Positions 38,901-50,900 of a stretch of 64,000 nt of DNA are shown piece after piece; within the stretch, counting starts at the first letter, position 1, and each line of letters starts with the position of its first letter. Source of the DNA: Hippasteria phrygiana. Lineage: Eukaryota; Echinodermata; Asteroidea; Valvatida; Goniasteridae. The notes under the pieces are model-generated. The model did not search any database and was not told where the DNA came from. It saw only the letters and a list, made by a program, of their open reading frames with translations. Location: contig JAZGUH010000928.1 of NCBI GenBank assembly GCA_037893225.1, positions 62,001 through 126,000 of the forward strand, read 5' to 3'. The position numbers were made by a program, and so were the translations under genes.

Positions 38901-41900
38901 CTGGGTAACGGCGAACGTCACACTTAGGGGTGTGCATTTACAGGTAGTAAAAGAACCCGGTACCCGATTGAAAAAAATATGGGTACCTGTTAAAGAAACC
39001 TAACCCAGAACTTCTAATCTCGGAAGTTGTCGAGGCTGTTTATCAATACCCAGACTACAAAACCACGACCTTTAACCCTAACCCACCTCAATCCTCCAAA
39101 ATCCTCCTTGCAGTTTGAGGATTTTGGAGGATTGAGGATGAATAGTATTTTTTTATAAAAAGAGGATTTTTGAGGATTGAGGATGAATGGTGTTTCAAGC
39201 AAGGAGGATTTTGGAGTATTGAGGATGAATGGTATTTTCTTAAAAAGAGGATTTTGGAGGATTGAGGATGAATGGTGTTTCAAGCAGAGGATTTTGGAGG
39301 ATTGAGAATGAACGGTGTTTAAAATTGAAGCACATGAGGTTTTTGGAGGATTCAGGATGAATGCATTTTTTGGGGCAGGGTAATCGGAGTATTTTTGAGG
39401 ATTGAAGATGGTTCTTAGCAAAAAGGGTCTAGGGGGTTAGGGTTAAATTCCCTTTATTGTCAACTTTCGTGAGCGTCATAAATGTGAAATCTGTGCCGGT
39501 TTCCCATGTAGTTGGGTATTAATTTAAAAAAATTCCCGACAAATAATATTCAAAATCTTTCCTTTTTTCATTATCTGGGAGGTTACAATGTGATAATGTA
39601 AAGTTGTACAGGTACTCGATTCCATAATCTGGAACCGGTTCCTGACATGAACGGTCGGGTACTCGGGTACCCGGTTCCGATGCACACCCCTAGTCACACT
39701 GAAACAACATATTGTTGACGTCACAAAATTCGCTTCGTTTTTGCATTCACGTGAAGTATGAACCGGCCTTAATGAAGTGCTTATTCAAGCAGTAAACAAG
39801 TCAATCATGCTGCACGTGCGCACGTGGTTTAACCTGTCGGCCCCCATACCAGGGGTGAGATTTGAGGAGAATGAAAAATCGACGAAACGTTCAGAGTGAC
39901 TTGTATGGCATTGCTGAAAATGCATCAGAAAACTATTTTCTACCAAAAGATACAGATACATGTGGATTGTTTAAAAGATACGGTCATCAGATTTAAGAAG
40001 ACTGTTTCAGGTTGCAGAATTCATTTTGGAATGATTAAAAACAATTTCTGAACCAAAAAATCTTCTGGAAATCTGGAAGACGTCTCACCAAAAAGCCTGA
40101 AATCTGGAAAAATCGAGAGAAATCTCACCCCCGCCATACTATACATACAAGTACCACGATCACTCCATGGCCGTTTACGATGGTTTTGTTTGCATTTATG
40201 TAGCTGGTCACATGGGTTTAAAAAAAAGGCTATATTTCAGATAGATTTCACTTTTAGGTAATTAGACAAGGGAAGTGTTATGAACGGGAGGTCAGACTCT
40301 GGGTGTGCCTGGAATGTAGTTCGTGTAACTGAAGTCTTGGAGCATCATATACAATCTGGATGATTGTGATGGCTTACATGTACACTAATGTACATGTATC
40401 TCCAATGAATCTCAACACCAACCAATGCATTTCTTTCTTGACCTCCCAAGCCAAAACACACCTTCTTGAATGTTTGGAATCTGTAGCACGACTTATCTTG
40501 TGAAATTGTATGAGTTCATTGTAAAAATTCCAGGGGTTAATCTTAATAGAGTTCGCACTTCAACTTTTGATTTGGGAAAATCTTATAGGGACTGTGCTCA
40601 CATTTATAACTGGAGTAAGCATGGTACAAATATGTGTACATGTAACATCCTATTCTTGTTGGGTGTAACATACATGTACATGTATGTACATTGTACTGTA
40701 CAACCTTATGGAAAATTACTAAAATGTGACCCGCTCTGCAAAAAGGGCACATACATGTAAGTCGCTGTATGCTTTTACGAGTTATGGGCCGTTATGTGAA
40801 GAGGGTGAAAAATTCTTCAAACAAGTGATTTTGAAGGGAGGGAATTTTTTGCATCTTTGATACCTATATTATTCTATTTCATAACCAAAATCTTTGATTT
40901 CAGTGAATAAAGTTGGAAAAAGAATGTGTTTTTGTCGAGTGCTTCCATCTATTGCTTTGCTTTTTGTTTTTTTAAATGGCTTGTTTCTCCTGAAGTCATT
41001 TCAAGAAATTCCTGAAAACAAACATGGAAATTTCCAAATATCTCGTGATTGCAAAATGCTACAGACCTCAGACATACAGTGTATACCATATGAAAGCTTA
41101 TAAAATGGCCTTTCCAGCTATATAAAACACTATTTTCAAATTTTGCAACATAAGTGCCCTTTTTGCAGAGCGGGTCACAAATGTCAGTGAATAAAGCAGG
41201 TAAAAAGAAACCCATCTAGAAATTGACAAAGGACCATGGCTTTCAATCTTCAAACTCCCCTCGAGCACAATTTGTTCATTCAAAACACACACAGGACACT
41301 TAATAGCTCACTATTTGTAGCCGCACAAAGAACGGTCTTTAGAAGTTCCTGTAAACTTGCACCCTTGCCTGTTAGACGATCAGGTAATTCAGTCTTGTAA
41401 CAACACCATGGGTGTAAAGATGATCCAACAAATTACATGCATGCACTGTTTATCCTATCGGGTCAAAAGATGTCATGCTCTTCAGTGCGAAAAGTAATGG
41501 CAGGTTCTCCATTTTTAAAGCTAGCAATGCTCACTGAAAACTAATGGCCAGAACCCAAACAGACCTGTTCATCTTCAGAACCATAAATTTGTGTACTAAT
41601 AATTAGAAAACCAATTACAATAACAATCGTGTTTGCAAATATGTAACTTCCATTAATTTTACACAAACAGTGAATGGGTACATGTAGTTTACATTTAAAT
41701 AACTGTACACAAATCAGCTTGTACATACACATGCACATGTGTACGCATTCATCCCGAGGACGTGGAACAAAAGAATGATGTAAAGGGTGTTCGAATCGAG
41801 GACGGTCCTCGATTCGTAGGCGTGTACAAAACTAATGGGAGCTGTCGCGAAAAAGTTAGAGTATTTAACAAAAGAGGAACAATGGGAAGTCCTCGATTTA

Positions 41901-44900
41901 CACCATACACACACATGTATGGTTTTAGCCTGAGTGGTGTCTGGGTGTCTATTAGACACCGTGTTTAAATTTTGAGGCAGTTTGGACACCCTATTCATGT
42001 AAAAGTATTATAACTCAGCCACTTCGATATCCTACATGTACATACCGGTATATTTCAATTTGCAGCAAATTTGGATGCTCTGTATTCAAATCCATACCCT
42101 GCTTGTACATTTTTGTAACATTCCTTATACATGTGTACAAAATTGTGTTCAAATTGTAACGGAAGGGCACGTGCAGTGATCACCTTGCATTGTCAGGCAC
42201 ATTGTTATGTATGGTTTATGTCCATGTACGTGTACATGTATACATGTACAGACTTCATAACATTGTTCGTGTTACCAAATTGAGCTTGCAATTTCCATAG
42301 CCTGATTGGCAAGGTGATAATATAGAAAGTCGATATTACTCGCTGCTGCAAGGCAAATGTCAATGCCATCAGCGGGTCAGTCCTAAGGGATGTTTATAGA
42401 TGAACATGTGTAGGTCCACACTGATGAAGACCCAGACCAAAGTTGTGTTTGCATTGGTTTTGGTTGTAAAACCGTGGTAACTTCTACAGCCAGCCCCTGC
42501 CCAAAACTGACCAGGTCAGTTTTACCATGCAACTATATATGTAAAAATACAATTTACATGTACAAGTAGCTCCATGGTTTTTTTTACCAAGATATTTAGT
42601 CTAAACCTGTGTCCGCACTGGACTTTTTTTTTTGAAGGTTTTACCGAGATGATGGTAAAATAAAAAATGGTCAAATGTGACCACTTTCGGCACTTGGACT
42701 TTTGACACGGGAAAATTTTACCGAGACCGTGGTAGAGGTAACCGAGCTGTCAGTATAACGACTTATGAGGGCGCTTTGCGTGACCTTTCTACATGTACAT
42801 TGACGCGATTGACCCAAATCATGCGTGCCTTTTCATTTTTCCGGCCGATGTGTACACGCAGGACTATGTCTTTAGCACCAATCAAACTTCCGACTGTATC
42901 AATAATAAAATCTGCCATGATTGCAACCAAAAGAGGAACAACGCACTGGAATTTGTAAACTTGCCACGTGCACCGCACCGCGGTGAAACAATGCAAAGCG
43001 CATGCGTGGTGTCTCTGTGTAGCATGACCTCGGGCTCGGGCCGGATGTACACTTTCCTGAGCCGCTTTTACCGACTCGCACTGTCCGCACTGGACTTATC
43101 GTCTTGGGAAAAGTTACCCGGTCAGTTTTACTGGGCAGCAGTTGCCCGGTAGAATTTGCCACTGGACTCAGGAAAAGTAACTGAGAGGAAAACGTTCTAG
43201 GCTGTCCGCACTGGACTTAAAATGGGAAAAGTACCCATCGTCTCGGTAAGTTTTACCCAAAAAAGTCCAGTGCGGACAGGGCTTAACACTTGCAAACATG
43301 GAGTTAGTAAAGCAGTGCATCTGAGGAAGCTACAATGTACAATATACCGAGCCCTGGCATGGGTCACACGGCTCACAATGCACACTGGACCACTGGACCA
43401 AGTCTAATCATTTTAGAGCTTTTTTCCTTCAAAATCACTCTCACCTCACAGAGAAAGCAGAGAAAACCCTAGAGTCTCACAGCAATTTGTACAATATGTA
43501 CCAATTTCTTAAATTCAGTATGTTTCAGTTAGGCTGAATGACCAAGTAAGGCCAAAAAGTGGCAAAAAGTAATTCTTCGTGTTCATGTTTTTGTTTGTTG
43601 CGTCGGTCCTGGAATTTCTTTCCGGTCTAATGTATTTCTTGAGCTAAACTATTAAACCATGTTGTCTAGAAGATTTTTCCCCAGAAATTCAAGCCTTAAA
43701 TGCATTTTATTGTGCATTGGGCATAGACAGGCTGTCGTTCCTTTTTCCACTGTGCTCTTTTGTGTTTATATTTTGACAGGATTCTTGCCAGATATAAAAT
43801 GTACAGTTGCTGTCCTAATAGTGCAGCAATCGCCGATTGTACTGCAAGGTCGTACATTTGATTTCGTATTGCAGGTTTGTACACATACATGTAGTTTTGG
43901 CTCATTTTCCCCTAGTACTAGTAACATGCATCTTAAAAAGTGCTAAATTTTCTTTAAAAAAAATGTTTATGCAGTACGATTTTCCAATAATTACATTTGA
44001 TGTCACCAGATCAATACAGTACATCTGGGGGATAATTACATTTTATTCCGTAACAGAGCTGCATCTAAAGGGTTCTTGCGCAACACAAAATCACAATATG
44101 GATGGCTGCATCAATATTTTCAAATGTCGACTTGTTCGGTTGAAATACATCTTTTTAACTACATGACGGAACATTATTTTTGATATTTTAAAAGTATGGC
44201 CCAATTTCTGCTATCATAATTTGCATTGATTACTACATGTAATTATATACATCAGTCATACAACAATTTCTCTATTTGTTGCAGAATAATTTAGCAAGGC
44301 CAGACATTTTAATCCTACAAGAATTTCGTTATCAAAAGCTTGACCAATCAATACCGTATTTAAATACCCCTTAAAAAATGTATGTACCGGTACATGAATT
44401 GTACACATTGCATTTTGGTTGACAAAATAAAAAATAATTTGAACATGCACAATTTTAAGACCAAACATGTAATTTATATGCACATTTTTTTAAAGTCAAG
44501 GAATACATGTATAATTAAATTCCTCATCAGATGTGAAAAAACAGTGCTTTTTAGTTAAAACAATGTAACAAAGTCTAAATTCATGAATTTCCAATTTCAA
44601 CTGAGTAAACACATTCACTATTCACACAGGTGAAACCACTGTGGTGCGGTTTCGTTGTATCGCCACGGCCACGCACCCAATTCCATCCAAAATTAATACT
44701 TGGATTGTTTGGCACTATGACTGTATTCCCATCCTGCAGCTGAGCCGAACACATCAATGCCCACCCAACGATGTCCACTCATCCCCCGCGACCTTGCGAT
44801 GACCCTAACACTTGACTCATTCTTCAGATTTGCATAATCCTAGAGGAGTGCGATCGACCATTAGGGAGAAACTACATGTACAAACGAGTGTTCTCCTGGA

Positions 44901-47900
44901 AATGTAAATGTATACTTTATGCTCTTTTACTGATGAGCAGACCTGGCATTCAAATGTACATATTCACCACCCAAACTAACACATCATTCTATAAAATTTG
45001 GGGTCCAAAATCGTGACATTTTTTGGTGTCCCTGTTACACCTGACAGGTGTAATTTCCAATCGAGTATCATTTAAATTGACGTCACACTATTTTTTACTT
45101 TGCTTTACATAATCACTCTTGGAATATAGAAGGCATTAAAGAATTTGTCCTGAATTGAAAAATCTTATACATATGTCAAATGTAATGGGTACACCAAAAA
45201 TTGGACCCCAAATTTATGGATGCACATGTCATTTCTTTTGGACACGTATACATGTAAATATACATGTAAATATACATGAAAATAATTGAATAAATTGTGC
45301 TGCTCGTAAAAAAATGAAAAATAATTGAAAATACATGTAATACATACATCCTTTACTTTAGGCCACGTACACATGTATTATTGCCATCTATACATGTACA
45401 TGGACAGATACATAAACGTGTACACATGTATAGCATGACCTGTTCACTATAGATGCATAGCTGTCATCAGCTTGAATTATTGTTTTGGATTACATGACTC
45501 CACTTGTTTGAAAATCAAATTTGAGGCAAGTGAAAAATGCATACATGTACATGTACAATGTACCATAGATTGGTTACTGCAGTGACAAGCAGACATGTTT
45601 TACATGGCACTTAGTACAACTTGAAATTTGTATTTTTCATTATTACAGAGTGGCAGGCTTCTGAGAAGCACCATTCCAGCATTTTGGTTTCATTGCCACT
45701 AGAAAAATATGTTTGTTTTAGAAGTAAATTTGTAAAAGTGAATGTTGACAAGGTTAATCTGCAGTGTAGCACCTTTCACTCTCAAGATATACACCAAAGG
45801 GTACGTTCAGACACCGTTTTAAATTCCCTTAAAACACTAGTTTGACTCGATTTGGTGCAACTTTTCTGCTAAAATGGTGTCTGAACGGTTTTAAAGTTAC
45901 ACCGAATCAGGGTTTTTCTCGCCGCTAAAACAGCTCGGAGGGAGGGTTCAGTGCTGAAGTTGGTATAAACCAGAACGGTTTTATCTTCTAGTACGATATC
46001 TGAATGGTTTTAGCTCACACGCTTCCTGTTTTAGCCAGCGTAGTTGACGCGATGTTACAGCAAATTTAACAGAACATGTACCAGTACACCAGCAACCAGT
46101 ACTCTTTGAAAGCTGTGCGCTCATTATACATGTACATGATATGTACAGCCACGGCACACAGAATTTTATAATGAAACCATTGTTCCCATTATCATAATGA
46201 AGATCAATTGACGAAACACACTAACTAGTGCACGCTTTATGTAAATGTGCGAAAGTTTCTGTGTGACCCCAGAATGGAGAAAAAAACACTTCGAGTTGAA
46301 CTTAAAACGGTGTCTGAAAGCTTGGTATGTTTTAATTTTACGACTCGCCACCCATGGTGAGCAACTGTTTGAACTTTTACCATTTTTAGCTAAAAAGCTG
46401 TCTGAACATAGCTAAAATGTCGTGCAAGTTGATTATTAAAATGTCACAGATGTTGTGCAACTTGCAGAATAGAATGAGGCATAAGTGGAGTCATGCCATT
46501 GCCAAGGTTTTGTGAAATCAGCTGCTGGCCAAGATTTTATTATACATGTAGCAACAGTAGCTTCAGTTTTGGAGCCTTTCAATTTGGGCCCTGCATACTA
46601 AAGCCCTGTCCGCACTGGACTTTTTTTGGTAAAACTTACCGAGACGATGGGTATTTTCCCATTTTAGGTCCAGTGCGGACAGCCTAGGACGTTTTCCTCA
46701 GTTACTTTTCCTGAGTCCAGCGGTTACTTCTACCAGGCAACTGCTGCCCAGGAAAAATAACCAGGTAACTTTTCCCAAGAAGATAAGTCCAGTGCGGACA
46801 GTGCTATAGTCGGTAAAAGCGGCTCAGGAAAGCGTACATCCAGCCCAAGCGCAAGGTCGTACTACACTGGGAAACCACGCATGCGCTTTGCATTGTTTCA
46901 CCGCAGTGCGGTGCACGTGGCAAGTTTCCAAATTCCAGTGCGTTGTTCCTCTTTTGGTCGCAATCATGGCAGATTTTATTATTGATACAGTCGGAAGTTT
47001 GATTGGTGCTAAAGATGTACACACAAATGTAGTCCTACGCGTACACATCAGCTGGAAAAATATAAAGGCACGCGTAATTTGGGTCAATCACGTCAATGTA
47101 GAAAGGTCACGCAAAGCGCCCTCATGAGTCCTTATATTGACAGCTCGGTTACTTCTACCACGGTCTCGGTAAAATTTTCCCGTGTTGAAAGTCCAAGTGC
47201 GGACAGTGGTCACATTTGACCATTTTTCATTTTACCATGGTCTCCGTAAAACCTTCCCAAAAAAAAGTCCAGTGCGGACACGGCTTAACACTGCAGAGCT
47301 GTCTTTCACCACACACAATAACAATACAATGGCACTCTTGTTAAACAAACCACAATAATGGTCTAGCTTGTTGACTTGGTTTAACCATGGCCTGACTTCT
47401 GCAGCCACTGACCTACATGTACATTTGTGTATTTTCATGCATAGTACATGTACTATGGCGGTTATATTTTGTAAGCATCGGAATTCCATACAAAAAGGAG
47501 ACGGTGATTTTTGTCATTTGTACTATTTGATTCTTGATTGGTTTCAGTTTTGTTCAGGTATGTGTGTACATGTAAATAACTTCAAATGTAAAAGATATTT
47601 GTAAAATGTGAAAGATCTTTATCAAATGTGAAATATCTTTGTATTCAGAACAGGGCCAAACTAGACTGGACTGAATAGTGAACATCATCCGAAAGCCCTT
47701 TTCACATGACACCAAATAAAGAGTTGCAATGATTAAGACCTACATTGTTTACCAATGCATGCTCAACCACCTTCACACACGTCGGGTTGGTTACACATGA
47801 AGGTTTGAAATACATGTACATTCCAAGCATAAACTTCCACTAGTGGAAGATTTTGTCGTAGGTCAAGACCTCAATCTCTCAATATTTGAGAGAAACTCAC

Positions 47901-50900
47901 AAGGAATGTACATGTAGGTCACTCTCAAGCATTGGTTTCCTTTCACACGATGGCCATGTTGTAACATTTCTCAATCATTGCGAGAATTTCTCAATTATTG
48001 GCATCCGAAAAGGACTCAAGTGGTTTACAATATAGCAAGGCCACTGGCAATGTACATTGTAGCAATAGTGTGATGCACATTATTTCCTGACAAATTAAAA
48101 AATAACAGCTGGCCAAATCGCATTTTGAAGCTTGTGTGGAAAATCTTATTAAAATTGGAGGATTAGGGACAATTAAGGTTAAGCAAATTTTGTACTTTGA
48201 AACAAGATACCAAGAAGGTTCTATTACCTGATAACAGGAAGGCCCTAATACAAGTTGGAAAGCAAACAATGGCTTTTTATTTAGTGAAGGAGAGCACACA
48301 GATAAACTAGTTCAAGGTAAGCTATGGGTATACATTGCAAAACAGATAAACTTCACAACACTACGTTGTTAGCTTCCTTTCATTGGAATAAAGATTAGGA
48401 AGGGGTCGGTCACCTTGATTCCAATAAACCCTGGCCAAATAAACAATTTGAATGTGTATTCCTTCCTCCACAATCCACACAGGAAATGCCAACACCACAC
48501 CCACTGCCAATTACTTGCCTGAAGCCCCCCCCCCCCCCCCCCCCCCAGAAATTTTAACAAAGAGGTCACAGATTGTTGCAAGTGGGGCAGGTTTCTAAAC
48601 AATGTGAAATCTTAACAACCTTCTGAAAAGCTCCCTGGGTCTGCTACTGTTTATTTCTCCAACCATGGAGGTACAATGTAGGAAACTGTTTACTTTTCTG
48701 ACACCAGGATGATTCCTTCCCAAGGAGTTTGGACAAGCTCTGCAGGAACTTCTACTCAGTATTTTAGGTGGTTGAATTTATGGTCACTGCTTCCTTTAGT
48801 CTTTCTATTTAGGGATCTCTATTTAAAAATCAAAATATTTTAAATTTGGAATAAATAAATGCGACTTTGCCGAATCACCTTAATTAACCCTACCCTGCCA
48901 AAATCAAACACCCCATTTGTGTTGAATTTTGTGTGATTGGGTACTGTAGAGCCTTGGCACCATCACTTTGTATGGGACTTGATGCCCTGATTTTGTCTAA
49001 GTACAAAGAATGTGCCATTGGTTTACTACACAGTGTTGGAGTTTGTGTGGTTAGGGAAGGATTCTAGTAAAAAGCCTTGGGCTGTTAAAAGTGTTAGGGT
49101 TAAGTTCCTGTCAAATATCCACACACAGTTGGATCTTTGAAGTCAAGACCCAAAATACTTAATTCATTTGAACAATGGAAGTAGAAAAGACCTGTTACGC
49201 AACAGACAAGTGAATTTCTCAAACTGTGAAACATGAAGCACTCACTAAAAACAACAACGAACCACAAATGACATTGTTATCACCACAGAGTAAAGAACTC
49301 TGCTCTGGTGTACAAAGATCAATGTTATCACAGCTATGTAAATACATGTAGCCTGGAATTTCTAAATGCATCTGGGTTGACCTGATGTACAAATGTACAT
49401 GTAGAGATGTACACTATTGTTTGCTATCTGGACCTTGTGGATTATTGTGTAATGCCACTAGTATCTTCAATGACGCATTAACCTATGTATAACTATCACA
49501 GCCTATCAAAAACTCTAAACACCAACTCTCACAGTTTGTGTGTGTTTCAACCTGTCACTTGATAGGTTTTGATATATATAGGGTAGCTGGCTCTATTTTG
49601 GCCTTGAGAACAGAATGGTTAACTTAAGTCTGGATTCCATTGTTTCAAAAGGATGCAATCCAGCATGTGACAGGCTAGTGACTAGATTTCAGAGACTTTA
49701 CAGACAACAAACATTTAGGATGATCATTTTCAGTTTATCCCAACTCCCTTGGGTGTATGAAAATTCATATTGAAATTGAAAGATGTTGGACTGTTAGGGT
49801 CAAGAGTTCAAGGCATGTCACTGTCCCTCGCTACATGTAGAGCTCTATACACTTGAAATTGTACAGTGTACAGTTTACATTTTATAAAAAGGAACCTATT
49901 ACAAATTAACAACCATGGCAAACATTTAACAAAGGCACAACTGGAAAAAAACAACTGCATTTAAAGTTATTACATTATAATGTGTTGACAGCTAGAGATG
50001 GATAACCTAATTTTCTTACAAGCAGAAACCCAACATGGACACAAAAACTGTCACGATGCACAATGTACATGTATTGCTGAATACTTACTGCATGTACATG
50101 TACAGTAGTTGTAGTCAAGTACTTTCTGATAAAGTTCAAAAACGTACTCGAGTACAACTACACATTCTTCTGAAGTTCTGAGGCCAGTTTGTTGCTAAGG
50201 GAGCCTCCATCCATTTCACGAAGACCAAAAGCAGCGAGGAAAGTTAAATGCTTGCTAAAGCACAATTTGCTTAACATCGTAATGAAACAATAGAAATTGA
50301 CGTGCACGTGCAGTCCATGAAATAGTGCTGATGGCTAGTAATTTTTTTATTTCGCTATAGTTTGCACAACTTTTTCGTTAACCCTTAAGCAGCACTATGA
50401 ATTTGGCTCCCATAGTTGAGTATATTTTCATGAGAACAAGTACAAGTACAGAATGCACGTGTACATGTATGTAAGTACATAAAGTACACGTACATGTATA
50501 TATGGGTACATGTGTGAATACATACATGTACATGTGTACGGACAGGGCCTCGTGGACACAATGAACAGGGCCTCGTGGACACAATGAACAAGGCCTCGTC
50601 TCCAGCAACAATTTCTTTGTTTTTAAAAAGGGGCCCCAAGTCCTACACAAAAATCTACACTCACAAGAAAAAATGATATGACCTTTAAAACTGGCTACCT
50701 TATTAAAACATGAACACATGAGAATGTCATTTCCTCGGGCAGCAACCACACAATCTACATGTACCATGAAATAAGTCAGTGTTTCCTTAAAGGTGACAGT
50801 GAAGTTCGGTGAATGTAGCAGGTCATTACTTGTATCAAATTTTGAGAGAAAAAAAAGGCACAACTGCCTGCAAGTTCGTTCGTCTTCAACTACAACATGC

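Noticed and set aside
39441..39446. TTAGGG-like words as interstitial telomere repeats
   Set aside because: Only one or two units occur, always at element ends with TTAA, so they fit terminal repeats better than telomeric DNA.
42426..42450. CTGATGAAGACC as a hammerhead core
   Set aside because: No GAAAC or helix partner follows within a suitable distance.
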